From Hippophae tibetana (Eukaryota; Streptophyta; Magnoliopsida; Rosales; Elaeagnaceae): a DNA stretch of 64,000 nt. The first letter of the stretch is position 1. Each line of letters starts with the position of its first letter. Location of the stretch: assembly GCA_037013495.1 (NCBI GenBank), contig CM072810.1, forward strand, positions 22,141,343 through 22,205,342, in the 5' to 3' direction. The notes below the pieces were generated by a model that was not told the DNA's origin, ran no database searches, and worked only from the letters and a program-made list of their open reading frames with translations. Shown in pieces: positions 47,298 to 59,500 of the stretch. Both the position numbers and the translations under genes were made by a program.

Positions 47298-49627
47298 AGT
47301 TTTTGGCATTGTTGTTGGGGAAGGAATATCATTTTTAAATTATTTATCAAAATTTTAAAAACATTTTGTGTTATAATAATTGTGATTTTTTTATTTTGAT
47401 TAAAAAAACAAAAAAACATATCTAATAAAAACAAAAAAACAAAAAAACAAAAAAAAAATATAATCAAATTTCATAAGAAATAAAAAAAATAAAAAAAATT
47501 GAAAATTAAAAATAATAATAATAATTACTACGTGAATAGTAAAATATTTTTTAAAAAAATTTGAAATTTGAAGTAAAAAAAACTTACCGTTCATGAATAG
47601 TAAAACAAATTTAAAAAATTTGAAATTATTAAAAAAAAAACTTACCATTCATTAATAGTAAAATAATAATAATAATGACAAAAAAAAAAGAAAATAATAA
47701 TAATAATAAATTTAACGCTCATAAATAAATAAAAATTTCAAATTTAAAATTTCATAATAAATAAAAAAATTAATAATTTTAAATTTTAAATAATTATAAT
47801 TATAACGTTAATAGTAAAATAATTTTGCAATTTGAAATTTGAAGTAAAAAAAACTTAAATAAATTTTAAATGAAATGTTTTTTAATTATTTTCTTAAAAA
47901 GTTTTTTAATTTTTTTAATAAAATAAGAAAATAAAAATAATAAAAAATATAAAGAATATAAAGAATATAAATAAAAAAAATCAATTTTTATTTTCTTTTA
48001 CCTTTTTCAATTGTTTTTATTTAATTTTAATTAATTTTTAATTTTTTTCTTTAACTATGTTTTATCTTAATTTTCATTTAACTTAATTAACTTAGGTTTT
48101 TACTAACTTAATTAACTTAAATTTTTACTTAACTTAACTTAATTAACTTAATTTTAATAACATGAAAAGTAAAGATATAAGGGAGTTATGTCTAGGAGAT
48201 TAGTTCTTAAAATCTTTTGTGCTACTAGTTTTTCCTAGGAATGTTGCTTTGTTTAGGATGATGGTTTTTAAGGAGTCTTTGTCCTACCATTCTTTCCTGG
48301 GAGCACTCTTGGTTAATATTGATTATGTTATTTTAACTTAGATATTATACTTAAAAACAAAAAAAAACTAAAACTATCTTCAAAATTTAAAGTTTTCATT
48401 ACAATCTAAGGAGTTAATTGCTTTGTTTGATCTAGGTACAATTGTGTTTTGATGCCTTAATTATTTGATTTGCACCTATATGTGGGTTATCTAAAACCCT
48501 CAAACATGCCCTTAGTTTTAAGTATAGGAAAATTTGAAAATCAATAGGGCATGATTGAAAAAATATAGGTAGATAGTCTTGTCTTACCTGTAGGTTTGAT
48601 TGACTTAATGATGTGGGGACATTGAGTTTACTTAAAATGAAATCCCCAAGTTATGTCTTGCTAAGACGTTAAACTAAGCGCTGGATGGGAGGCAACCCAT
48701 CATTTTAGATAATTTTCTTTTATTTATTTAATTTATATTGTTTATTATAGTTTAATTACATGTGAATAATTTTAAAATTGTTAAAACTAAAAATATTTGT
48801 TGAGATGTTAGAAGTTCACAGCGATTTGTCTGTGTGAACTTTATTGATGAATAAGATGGATGCACCTGCATTTATCCATTACTACTTGCACATTCTTTGT
48901 AAATAGGTAATCTTTCTTCTCTTTTCTCTTTATCTTTACTTTACAGTTGTTACATTGAGGTAAATGTAAGTTCTAGGTTGGGGATGGTGAAAAGTTACAA
49001 TGCTTAAAAAAATTAAAAAAAAATAATAATATTTTTTTTATTTTATGTTCACATTTTCATTTTTATTGTGTTTGGTTTTATTTTGTGTGATTTAGTAACT
49101 TTTGTAATTTTAGAATTAATTTAAAAAAAAAATTTACAAAAATTTATCATTTCTTCAAATCAAATTTAAGTAAATAGTTAAGTCTTTTGTACTGTTAGAC
49201 TAATTTTTGAAAACATATCATGAAATATTTTGTAATTATTTTTGGTAATTAGTTAGTTTTTTTTTGTTATAACTAGTATTTCTTGATAAGATGTGAAAAT
49301 TATATTAAACCCAAAATCAGTGTTTATGAATATTGTTTTTAGTGGAGACTACCTTTGTGAGATATAATTTGAGCCTAATTTCTTTTATTTAGAATGAAAT
49401 ATATATTTTTTCTACTCCAAACACATTTCTTATTTCTTCAAAATTTTAGATGATCTCTATAGGTATTAGCATTGAATGTATGAATTTTTTTCTCATCTTA
49501 ATAGATTGTCGTATATTTTTTATTATTATTTTTGCTTAGAATAAATTATTTAAGTAGAAATTGATAGTATATGCTTTTATCTCATTCGTGCATAACTGTT
49601 ATAAAAAAAAGACATATATAGGGTGAC
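47298..49627 (+). mobile_element. Internal region of Athila-like element 2, cut by a later insertion
   Basis: Primer site TGGCATTGTTGTTGGGGA is at 47304-47321. A/T-rich repeats (AAAAAAC and AAT runs), the conserved block near 48165-48320, and the hairpin at 48653-48669 with one mismatch follow in the same order as in element 1. Sequence matches element 1 closely up to GGGTGAC, where another LTR starts at 49628. In element 1 the uninterrupted site reads GGGTGACCTAAACC at 3119-3132. Confidence 0.85.
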
Positions 49628-49974
49628 TGATGAGTGCTCAAAAAGCACTAAAATAACCATGATTTTATGCACATTAATTGATTAAAAATATATATATTTA
49701 TATGTTTTATCATATATTTATATAAATTTGTCTTTTTCGGAATCACGGGTATTTTTATTGTTTTTCAGGTATTTTGGCTTAAAAACGCAACTTAAAAACT
49801 CAAAGAGGAATACTGGAAGCAATACATCACAAATATATTAATAAATAAATGCGGAAAGGTCGACAAATATGGAAAAATTGGACAAAATGGGTCAAAAAGG
49901 AGAAAAACACGCCGCCGCGCCGCCCGGCCGCCGCGCCCCAGCGCCCAGCTCCGCCCCAAGCAGCAGCGCGCGGC

Positions 49975-50083
49975 ACTGTTCATCCGCGGGTACTGTTCAT
50001 CCGCGGGTACTGTTCATCCGCGCGTACTGTTCATCCGCGCGTACTGTTCATCAGACTCGGCACTGTTCATACCCGGTACTGTG
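49975..50083 (+). repeat. 17-bp minisatellite in LTR U3
   Basis: ACTGTTCATCCGCGGGT-like units start at 49975, 49992, 50009, 50026, 50043, 50062 and 50078. The first five steps are exact 17-bp periods; the last copies are degraded. It is absent from the LTRs of elements 1 and 2. Confidence 0.85.
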
Positions 50084-50102
50084 CAGCCACCCCATGTCAT
50101 GC

Positions 50103-50200
50103 TGACGTCATCAAATGACGTCAGCAATCAATAATCCGCGTTTTTACATTTTTTTAACATTTTTTTCTCTACTTTTTCTCTCCATCCTCACCTATAAATA
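50103..50200 (+). promoter_or_regulatory. LTR promoter with paired TGACGTCA sites and TATA box
   Basis: Two perfect TGACGTCA palindromes (50103-50110 and 50116-50123), start-to-start 13 bp, lie about 70 bases upstream of TATAAATA (50193-50200). Closely spaced TGACG motifs resemble the as-1 type element bound by TGA/bZIP factors. Of the LTR promoters here this looks the most complete. Confidence 0.6.
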
Positions 50201-51405
50201 CCCCCCTTCCCTTCACTTCAAATCACACCTTCAAAACACACTTCTCTCTTATTTCTTTCTCTCTTTTCTTAGATTTTTAGTTTTTTTTAGTTTTTCTTAG
50301 TTTTAGAGTTCTTCCCTTTTTGGGAAGAACTAGTTATGTTTTTGTAATATTTTAGCTTTTTGATTCAATAAATGGGAGTGCAAATTCCGCTTGGAGTTTT
50401 TCCAGCAACGGGAATAGCGTCGAAGTTCTGTAAGGATTTTATTTTCTTTACAGTTATTTTTATGGTTTATTCTTACATGTTATATTTAATTTGTCTGTGG
50501 TTAAATTTAACTGTGCTGGCTATTTAGTAAACATGATGTAATAATAACGTTGTTATGCTTGCGAAATATTAAATAGGTAAAAATCTCTAAAATGAATTGA
50601 TTTTATTTTTATTCATGATTTTATATTAAGAATGTTAGAGAGAAATATATTATTTTTCATTACAAACTTAAACCTGAAAATTAGATTTTAAGGTTTAGTT
50701 ATCCGGTCTGATTTAGAGTAGTGCTCTTTTATTTGATGGTACAATCGCCCGGTAGTTAGAGTGAAGCTCTATTTCAAAAGTTTTTATAAGAATTATTATC
50801 TGAAAATGTATTGACAACATGTTTTCGGTAGTGGTTTTAAAACTTGAAAGTTAGTACTCGGATAACTAAATTCTTGGGTTTAATTTGGACACCTTGAATA
50901 AAGTTTAAACTGTCTAACCCCACCAAAGGTGGCATTTAAATGGTTCATTTTCAATCTCTTAGAAAAAGGAATTAATTTAATTAAGCAAATTAGTTATCAA
51001 CCCCACCCATAGGTGTTAATTGATTTGTTTAGTTAACAAAGAATATCTAACCCCACCAAAGGTGGTATTCATACAAAAAAGGGAGAATCAATAAATATCA
51101 ATTCATATCCTTAATAACCTAGATAATATGAGGAAGCATAATTAACTTAGTTATTATATCCATAAATACTCTGCCATTATAAATGATAAAATTTGCATAA
51201 ATGTTTATTGAATCTATGTTTATTTTTATGTAAGTAGATTAAAAACACAAAACCCTAAACTATCGTGACAGGATGTTTAGGATTTAATTTCGTTTTTAAA
51301 AGTTTGAATAATAAATTAAAAACCACATACATTCCTTCCTTAGATCGACCTTGGGAGTATACTTATCATTTTCTTTGAAATGATTCGTGCACTTGCGAGA
51401 GTTTT

Positions 51406-54190
51406 ATATCCATAAATAAAGCTTACTTTTTAATTTTCATTTAATTTTAATTTTTATTTAAAATCTTAATTTTATTTTAATAAAAGTAATAATAAAAATG
51501 AATAAAAACAAAATAAAAAAAATCAATTTTTATTCTTATTTTATTTTCCTTTACCTTTTTCAATTTTATTTTATTTTATTTTTATTTTATTTTTGTTTAT
51601 TTTATTTTATTTTATTTTACTTTATTTTATTTTATTTTATTTTATTTTATATCAATTTTAATTTAATTTATTTTTATTTTTATTTTTTTTATTATTTTTT
51701 TTAATTATTATTTTTTTTATTTCTCTCTTAATTTTTATTTAACTTAATTAACTTAGATTTTTCATTAACTTAATTAACTTAGATTTTTAGTTTACTTAAC
51801 TTAATTAACTTAACTTTTTAATTAACTTAGATTTTTTTTTAACTTAACTAACTTAGATTTTTAACTTAGCTTTTTAGTTAACTTAACTTAATTAACTTGA
51901 ACTTTTTAATTAACTTTGATTAACTTAGTTTTTATTAATTAATTTAGATATTTTTTTTACTTAACCAACTTAGCTTTTTAATTAAATTAGATTTTCATTA
52001 ACTTAATTAACTTAGATTTTTACTTAACTGAACTTAATTAACTTAATTTTAATAGCATGAAAAGTAAAGATCTAAGGGAGTTCTGTCTAGGAGACTAGTT
52101 CTTGGTAGCCTATGTGCCACTAGTCTTTCCTGGGAACGTTGCTCTGTCTAGGAGGATGGTATTTAAGGAGCCTTTGTCCCACCATTCTTTCCTGGGAGCA
52201 CTCTTGGTTAATACTAATTATGTTATTTTAAACCTTAAAAAAAAAAATTGAAACTATCTCAAAAATTTTAAAGTTTTAATCTCAAGAGTTAGTTTCTTTG
52301 CTTGATCTAGGTACAATTGTGTTATGATGCCTTAATTATTTGATTTGCACCTAGATGTGGGTTATCTAAAACCCTCAAGCATGCCCTTAGTTTTTGGTAC
52401 AGAAAAATTTAAAAGTCAATAGGGCATGTTTGAAACAGTATAGGTAGACAACATTGTCTTACTTGTAGGTATGATTGACTCAATGATGAGGGGACATTGA
52501 GTTTACTTAAGAGGCAATCCCCAAGTTACGTCTTGCTAAGACGTTAAACTAAGCGCTGGATGGGAGGCAACCCATCATTTTAGGTAATTTTCTGTTATTT
52601 ATTTTATTTACTTAATTTGATTGTTCATTTTAGTTTAATAATTTTTAAATTGTTAAAACTAAAAATATTTGTTGAGATGTTAGAAGTTTACAGCGATCTG
52701 TCTGTATACACTTTAATAATGAATATGATGGATGCACCTGCATTTCTCCATTACTACTTACAAATTCTCAGGAAATAGGTAATCTTTTTTCTCTTTTCTC
52801 TTTATCTTTAATTTACAGTTGTTACATTGAGGACAATGTAAGTTCTAGGTTGGGGGTGGTGAAAAGTTACCATGCTTAATTAAAAAAAAAAGATTTAACA
52901 ATTTAAAAATTAAAAAAAAAACAATTTAAATATTTTCTCACAAAAATTTATCATTTCTTTAAATCAAATTTAAGTAAATAATTAAGTCTTTTGTACTGTT
53001 AGATTAATTTTTGAAAACATATCATGAAATATTTTGTAATTATTTTTGATAATTAGTTAGTTTTTGTCATAACTAGTATTTCTTGATAAAATGTGGAAAT
53101 TATATTAAACCCAAAATCGGTGTTTATGAATTTTTTTTTAGTGGAGACTACCCTTGTGAGATATAATTTGAGCCTAAATTCTTTTATTCAGAGTGAAATA
53201 TATTTTTTCTACTCCAAACACATTTCTTATTTATTCAAATTTTTAGATGATCTCTATAGGTATTAGCATTGAATGTATGAATTTTTTTCTCATCTTAATA
53301 GAGTATCATATATTTTTTTTATTATTTTTGTTTAGATTAAATGATTTGAGTAGAAATTGATAGAATATGCTTATATCTCATTTATGCATGACTGCTACAA
53401 AAACAAAAAGACATATCTAGGGTTACCTAAACCAAGATCAAACAGAAAAGCCACAAAATTAACCACTCACCAAAATCCAAAAAAATGTACAATCTGTACA
53501 TGGGTTGACTCTCTAAAAAAATACATATATTGAAAAAAAAAATATATCTTCAGAAAAAAAAAAGAGAGATAAAAAAATTATAGTATCATCTACATACTAT
53601 GACCCACATTGCCTACAAAGTTGTGAGTAAAGGCTAATTACAAAAGAAATATATAGGAAGTAATTCCCTAAAAAGTCATTGCAATTTCTTCATTTGTAAA
53701 AAGCATATATCTTGAAATTCTTTCTTAATGAGTTTGATTTATGCATGAAAATATTTTTATATATGATATCTTTATAATTTATACATTGGATTCCTTTCAT
53801 GAGATCAATGTTAAAATAACACTTTGAGCCTTTATTCTTTATACATATGCAAACATATTAGTTCATTTCTATACATCAACTCTTTCGCATATAAAATAGT
53901 ATGAGTGTTTGAACCCATAGGATTCAGTGTTTTGAGAGTATTGACTTGTGAGGAATAGAGTCGAAGCGAATTCGGATTCATGACACTGAAATTGGGTGAA
54001 ATTAAATTGATACGTTTTTGACATGAAAAATGAAAATAATTTTTGACTAATTATTAAAATAAATCATGATTGTTTAAAAAGATTAAAATAATGTATGCTT
54101 GAGATTTTAATTATGATCTTAAAAGAGATTAAAAAGTATGAGACATTTTGGAGATATGTTGTTTTCTTTTATTCTTAAAATAATGTATGG
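51406..54190 (+). mobile_element. Internal region of Athila-like element 3
   Basis: This non-coding interior has an (ATTTT)n-like tract (about 51540-51700), a TTAACTTAATTAACTTAGATT repeat block (51739-52052), the conserved block near 52070-52220, the hairpin at 52528-52544, and a 3' region matching the Athila relic at 40046-41798. From 52526 on it is the right inverted arm. At about 54190 it jumps to the last part of an LTR. Confidence 0.8.
51739..52052. repeat. TTAACTTAATTAACTTAGATTTTT tandem repeat
   Basis: About a dozen imperfect copies of a 20-25-bp AT-only unit. The same block is much shorter in elements 1 (1510-1605) and 2 (48075-48155), so it expanded in this copy. Confidence 0.7.
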
Positions 54191-54528
54191 TTGAGATTTT
54201 TATGTTATTAGATTATATTTATTGAATCTGTATCTATGTTTATTTTTATGTTATAAGATTCTATTTATTGAATCTGTATCTATGTTTATTTTTTATGTTA
54301 TTAGATTAGAAACACAAAAACCAAACTATCGTGACAGGATGTTTAGGATTTAATTTCGTTTTTAAAAGTTTGAATAATAAATTAAAAACCACATACATTC
54401 CTTCCTTAGATCGACCTTGGGAGTATACTTATCATTTTCTACGAAATGATTTGTGCACTTGCGAGAGTTTTATAAATATAAAAACCAAAGTATTGGCAAG
54501 AATCGGCGATGCCGGTTTTCGCTCATCA
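54191..54528 (+). mobile_element. Athila LTR fragment (3' end), right arm
   Basis: Reverse-complement copy of 39716-40045 with the same deletion joint, the same tandem ~50-bp duplication and the same end CTCATCA at 54528. It is followed directly by AAGAGCAGTC of a gag unit. Confidence 0.8.
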
Positions 54529-56560
54529 AAGAGCAGTCTACTTTAGAGGAGGGAAACAACATTGCTTTCAAGACATCAAGGATAGTGCTCCGAACGAAGA
54601 TGTTTTTGACACAATTGTTGTAAATGATGACTCTAATACCAACAAAGAGAAAATGGCTCTACTTGCCCAAAGATTTGCTAAATTTCTTAGAAAGAATAAA
54701 CCTTTTTTCGGGATTTTAAAAAAAGGTAATCTGAGCTCTAAAATGATTATTTCAAAGAATTTACAGTTGTAATTGTTCCAAACAACATGAAACATTTTGG
54801 AGACCACTCATATAGGCATTTGAGGTAGAAAATAAATCTAGAATTATGAAGCTGGATAAAAATTATGAACTCTATATCATGCTAGAGGATGAAACTTTGA
54901 GAATATTCTATGCATCTTTTTCAAACACTATCAACTACCCGTATAACTTGTGTGGACCTATTAGGATATACATGTACAAGCCTTTGGGAGTTACTGTTAA
55001 ATGAATCAGTTGGACAAGTATTCGAATTGCATCACTTGTATCCAATATGAGAGCAATCTACTTCAGAATAGGGAAAGAGCTTGGCTTTCAAGAAATCAAG
55101 GATAGTGGTCCGAGCGAAGATGGTTTTGACACAATTGTTAGAAATGATGACTCTAATACCAATGAAGAGAAAATGGCTCTACTTACCCAGAGATTTACTA
55201 AATTGCTAAAAAAGAATAAACCCTATTTTAGGGATTAAAAAAAAGGAAATCTGAGCTCTAAAATGATTATTTTGATGAATTTACAGTTGTACTTCTTCCA
55301 AATAACATGAAATATTTTCGAGAACACTCATATAGGCATTTGAGCAACAAAATAAATGTAGAACAATGAAGATGAACAGAAATTTTGAACTCTATATCAA
55401 GCAAGAGGATGAAACTTTGAACAAATTATATGCATGCTTTTCAAACATTACCAACTACTCACGTAATTTGGGTGGATCTATTAGGAAAGAGAAGTAGATT
55501 GAGAAAATCGTTTATAGCTTACCTTATTATTTTCAAGCCAAAGTTACCTTGCTTAAATCCATGTACAATCTTGTGAACTTACTGTTAAATGAATGAGTTG
55601 GTAAAGTATTCGAACCGCATCCACTTTTTTCCAATATGATAGCAATCCACTTTCAAGGATGGAAAGAGCTTGGCGTTATAGATATCAAGGATAGTGGTCC
55701 GGGCGAAGTTGTTTTGGACAATATTCTTAGAAATGATGACTCTAATACCAATGAAGAGCAAAATGGCTCTACTTGCCGAGAGATATACTAAATTTCTTAG
55801 AAATAATAAACCTTTTTTTAGTGATTTAAAAAAGGTAATCGATGCTCTAAAATGATTATTTCTATGAATTTACAGTTGTACTTCTTCCAAACAACAGGAA
55901 ACATTTTGGAGACCACTCATATAGGCATTTGAGTACCAAAATAAATCTAGAACTATGAAGCTAAACATAAATTTTGAACTCTATATCAAGCATGAGGATG
56001 AAACTTTGAACAAATTCAATGCATGCTTTTCAAACATTATCAACTACTCGTACAATTTGGGTGGACATATTAGGAGAGAGAAGTAGATTTGGGAAATCGT
56101 CACTAGCTTTCCGTATCATTTTCAAACCAAAATTGCCTTGCTTAAATCCATGTACAAGAAATTTTAACTTACTGTTAAATGAATGAGCTGAGAAAGTATT
56201 TGAACTGCATCACTTTTTTCCAATATGATAGCAATCTACTTTCGAGGACGGAAAGAGCTTGGCTTTATAGACATCAAGGATAGTGGTCCGGGAGAAGATG
56301 TTTTTCACAGAATTGTTAGAAATAATGACTCTGATAAGAATGAATAGAAAATGGCTATACTTGCATAGATATTTACTAAATTTCTAAGAACGATTACACC
56401 CTCTTTTAGGGAATTAAAAAAATGGTAATCCGAGCTCTAAAATGATTATTTTAATGAATTTCCAATTGTAACTTTTTCCAAACAACTTGAAAATTTTTGG
56501 AGACCACTCATTTAGGCATTTGAGCAAAAATGTAAATCTAGAACTATGAATCAAAATAGA
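54529..56560 (+). repeat. Inverted block of gag-derived tandem units
   Basis: About 3.5 units coding in plus orientation, opposite to all others in the window. Unit boundaries (TAAATCTAGAA or variants) fall near 54834, 55355, 55945 and 56533. The first unit begins inside the codons for YFRGGKQHCFQDIKD. The block is a copy of 37684-39715. Confidence 0.9.
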
Positions 56561-56588
56561 TGATCTCTATAGGTATTAGCATTGAATG
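56561..56588. other. 28-bp templated filler at the inversion junction
   Basis: TGATCTCTATAGGTATTAGC and the next eight bases match the Athila 3' region (near 2950, 49450 and 53249), not the gag unit. One to three bases of overlap (AGA on the left, AATGT on the right) join it to gag-unit sequence in opposite orientations on its two sides. Confidence 0.85.
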
Positions 56589-59500
56589 TTTGAAAAACCT
56601 GCATATAAGTTGTTGAAAGTTTCATCATCTTGCGTGATATAGAGTTCAAATTTTCTGTTCAGCTTCATAGTTATAGATTTATTTTGTTGCTCAAATTGTT
56701 ATATGAGTGGTCTCCAAAATATTTCATGTTGTTTGGAAGAAGAAAAACTGTAAATTCATTGAAATAATCATTTTAGAGCTCTGATTACATTTTTTTAAAA
56801 TCCCTAAAAAAGGGTTTATTCTTTCTAAGAAATTGAGTAAATCTCTAGGCAAGTAGAGCCATTTTCATTTCATTGGTATTAGAGTCATCATTTCTAAGAA
56901 TTGTGTAAAAAACATATTTGTTCGGACAACTATCTTTGATGTCTTGAAAGCCAAGCTATTTGCGTCCTCGAAAATGGATTGCTCTCATCTTGAATACAAG
57001 TGATGCAGTTCAAATACTTGCCCAATTTATTCATTTAACAGTAAGTTCACAACGCTTGTACATATATTTAATTAAGGTAACTTTGTCTTGAAAATGATAA
57101 GGTAGGCTAGCAACAATTTTCTCAATCTACTTCTCGCTCCTAATAGGCCCATCCAAATTGTACGAGAAGTTGATAAGGTTTGAAAAACCTGCATATAAGT
57201 TGTTCAAAGTTTTATCATCTTGCGTGATATAGATTTCAAAATATATGTTCAGCTTCATAGTTCTAGATTTATTTTGTTCCTCAAATGCCTATATGATTGG
57301 TCTCCAAAATGTTTCATGTTGTTTGGAATAAGTACAACTGTAAATTCATTGAAATAATAATTTTAGAGTTCGTATTACATTTTTTTAAAAACACTAAAAA
57401 AGGGATTATTCTTTCTAAGAAATTTAGTAAATCTCTAGGCAATTAAGCCATTTTCTCTTCTTTGGTATTAGACTTATCATTTCTAACAATTGTGTCAAAA
57501 ACATCTTCGTTCGGACAACTATCTTTGATGTCTTGAAAGCCAAGCTATTTGCGTCGTCGAAAATGGATTGCTCTCATCTTGGATACAAGTGATGCAGTTC
57601 AAATACTTGCCCAACTGATTCATTTAATAGTAAGTTCACAAGGCTTACATGTATTTAAGCAAGGTAACTTTGGCTTGAAAATGATAATGTAGGCTATCAA
57701 CAATTTTCCCAATCTAGTTCTCTTTCCTAAGAGGTTCACCCAAATTGTACGAGTAGTTTATAATGTTTGAAAAACCTTCATAGAATTCGTTCAAAGTTTC
57801 ATCATTTAACATGATATAGAGCTCAAAATTTCTGTTCAACTTCATAGTTCTAGATTTATTTTGTTCCTCAAATGCCTATATGATTGGTCTCCAAAATGTT
57901 TCATGTTGTTTGGAATAAGTACAAATGAAAATTCATTGAAATAACCATTTTAGAGCTCAGATTACCTTTTTTTAAAATCCCTAAAAAAGGGTTTATTCTT
58001 TCTAAGAAATTTAGTATATCTCTAGGCATGTAGAGCCATTTTCTCTTCATTGGTATTAGAGTCATCATTTCTAACAATTGTGTCAAAAAATATTCATTCG
58101 CACAACTCTCTTTGATGTCTTGAAAGCCAAGCGCTTTCCGTCCTCGAAAGTGGATTGGTCTCATCATGGAAACAGGTGATGCAGTTGCAATACTTGCCCA
58201 ACTGATTCATTTAACAGTAAGTTCCCAAGCCTGGTACATGTATATAAGCAAGGTAACTTGGGCTTGAAAATGATAAGGTAGGCTAATAACAATTTTCTCA
58301 ATCTACTTTTCTTTCCTAATAGGTACTCACAAGTTATACGAGTAGTTGATTGTGTTTGAAAAAGATGCATAGAATATTCTCAAAGTTTCATCCTCTTGCA
58401 TGATATAGAGTTCAAAAATTTTATTCAGCTTCACAATTCTAGATTTATTTTCTTCCTCAAATGCCTATATGACTGGTCTCAAAAATGTTTAATGTTGTTT
58501 GGAAGAAATACAAATGTAAATTCTTTGAAATAATCATTTTAGAGCTCGGACTACCTTTTTTTAAAATCCCTTAAAAAAAGGTTTATTCTTTCTAAGAAAT
58601 TTAGTAAATCTTTGGGATGTAGAGAAATTTTCTCTTTGTTGGTATTAGAGTCATCATTTATAACAATTGTGTCAAAAACATCTTCGTTCGGAGCACTATC
58701 CTTGAAGTCTTGAAATCCATGTTGTTTCCCTCCTCTTAAGTAGATTGCTCTCATATTAGATACAAGTGATGTAGTTGGAATACTTTCCCAATTGATTCAT
58801 TTAACAGTAAGTTCACAAGGCTTGTATATATATTTAAGCAAGGTAACTTTGGCTTGAAAATGATAATTAAGGCTAGCAACAATTTTCTCAATCTACTTCT
58901 CTTTCCTAATAGGTCCATCCAAATTGTACTAGTAGTTGATAATGTTTGAAACACCTTCATGTAAGTTGTTCAAAGTTTCATCCTCTTGCATGATATAGAG
59001 CTCAAAATTTCTGTTCAGCTTCGTAGTTATAGATTTATTTTGTTGCTCAAATTCCTATATGAGTGGTCTCCAAAGTGTTTCATGTTGTTTGGAAGAAGTA
59101 CAACTGTAAATTCATTGAAAAAATAATTTTAGGGTTTTTTCTTTCTAAGAAATTTAGTAAATCTTCAGGAAAGTAGAACCATTTTCTCTTCATTGATATT
59201 AGAGTCATCATTTCTAAAAATTGTGTCAAAAACATCTTCGTTCGAACCACTATCTTTGATGTGTTGAAAGGAAAGCTCTTGCCGTCCTCAAAGGTGGATG
59301 GCTCTCATATTGGAAACAAGTGATGCAATTAGAATATTTGCCCAACTGATTCATTTAACAGTAAGTTCACAACGCTTGTACATATATTTAATTAAGGTAA
59401 CTTTTTCTTGAAAATGATAAGGTAGGCTAGCAACAATTTTCTCAATCTACTTCTCTCTCATAATAGGCCCATAGAAATTGTACGAGTAGTTGATAATGTT

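Larger units (their letters stand above)
49628..51405 (+). mobile_element. 5' LTR of Athila-like element 3 (last ~90 bp lost)
   Basis: It starts TGATGAGTGCTCAAAAAGCA and follows the other LTRs to GAGAGTTTTAT near 51405. There it passes to internal A/T-rich sequence without the terminal GCCGG...CTCATCA or a primer site. A GC-rich U3 (49905-50090) carries a 17-bp minisatellite. TATAAATA is at 50193-50200 and AATAAA at 50367-50372. It is more diverged than the LTRs of elements 1 and 2. Confidence 0.82.
52526..56560. repeat. Right arm of the ~4.1-kb inverted duplication
   Basis: Reverse complement of 37684-41817. Homology begins at TTACGTCTTGCTAAGACG (the hairpin) and ends at AATCAAAATAGA, followed by foreign filler. 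The spacer between the arms is about 10.7 kb. The arms could fold into long double-stranded RNA if transcribed through, which is an inference. Confidence 0.9.

Noticed and set aside
47400..47648. Phe-rich 82-codon minus-strand frame and the similar one at 51498-51704
   Set aside because: Low-complexity A/T tracts inside retroelement interiors; composition alone keeps the frame open.
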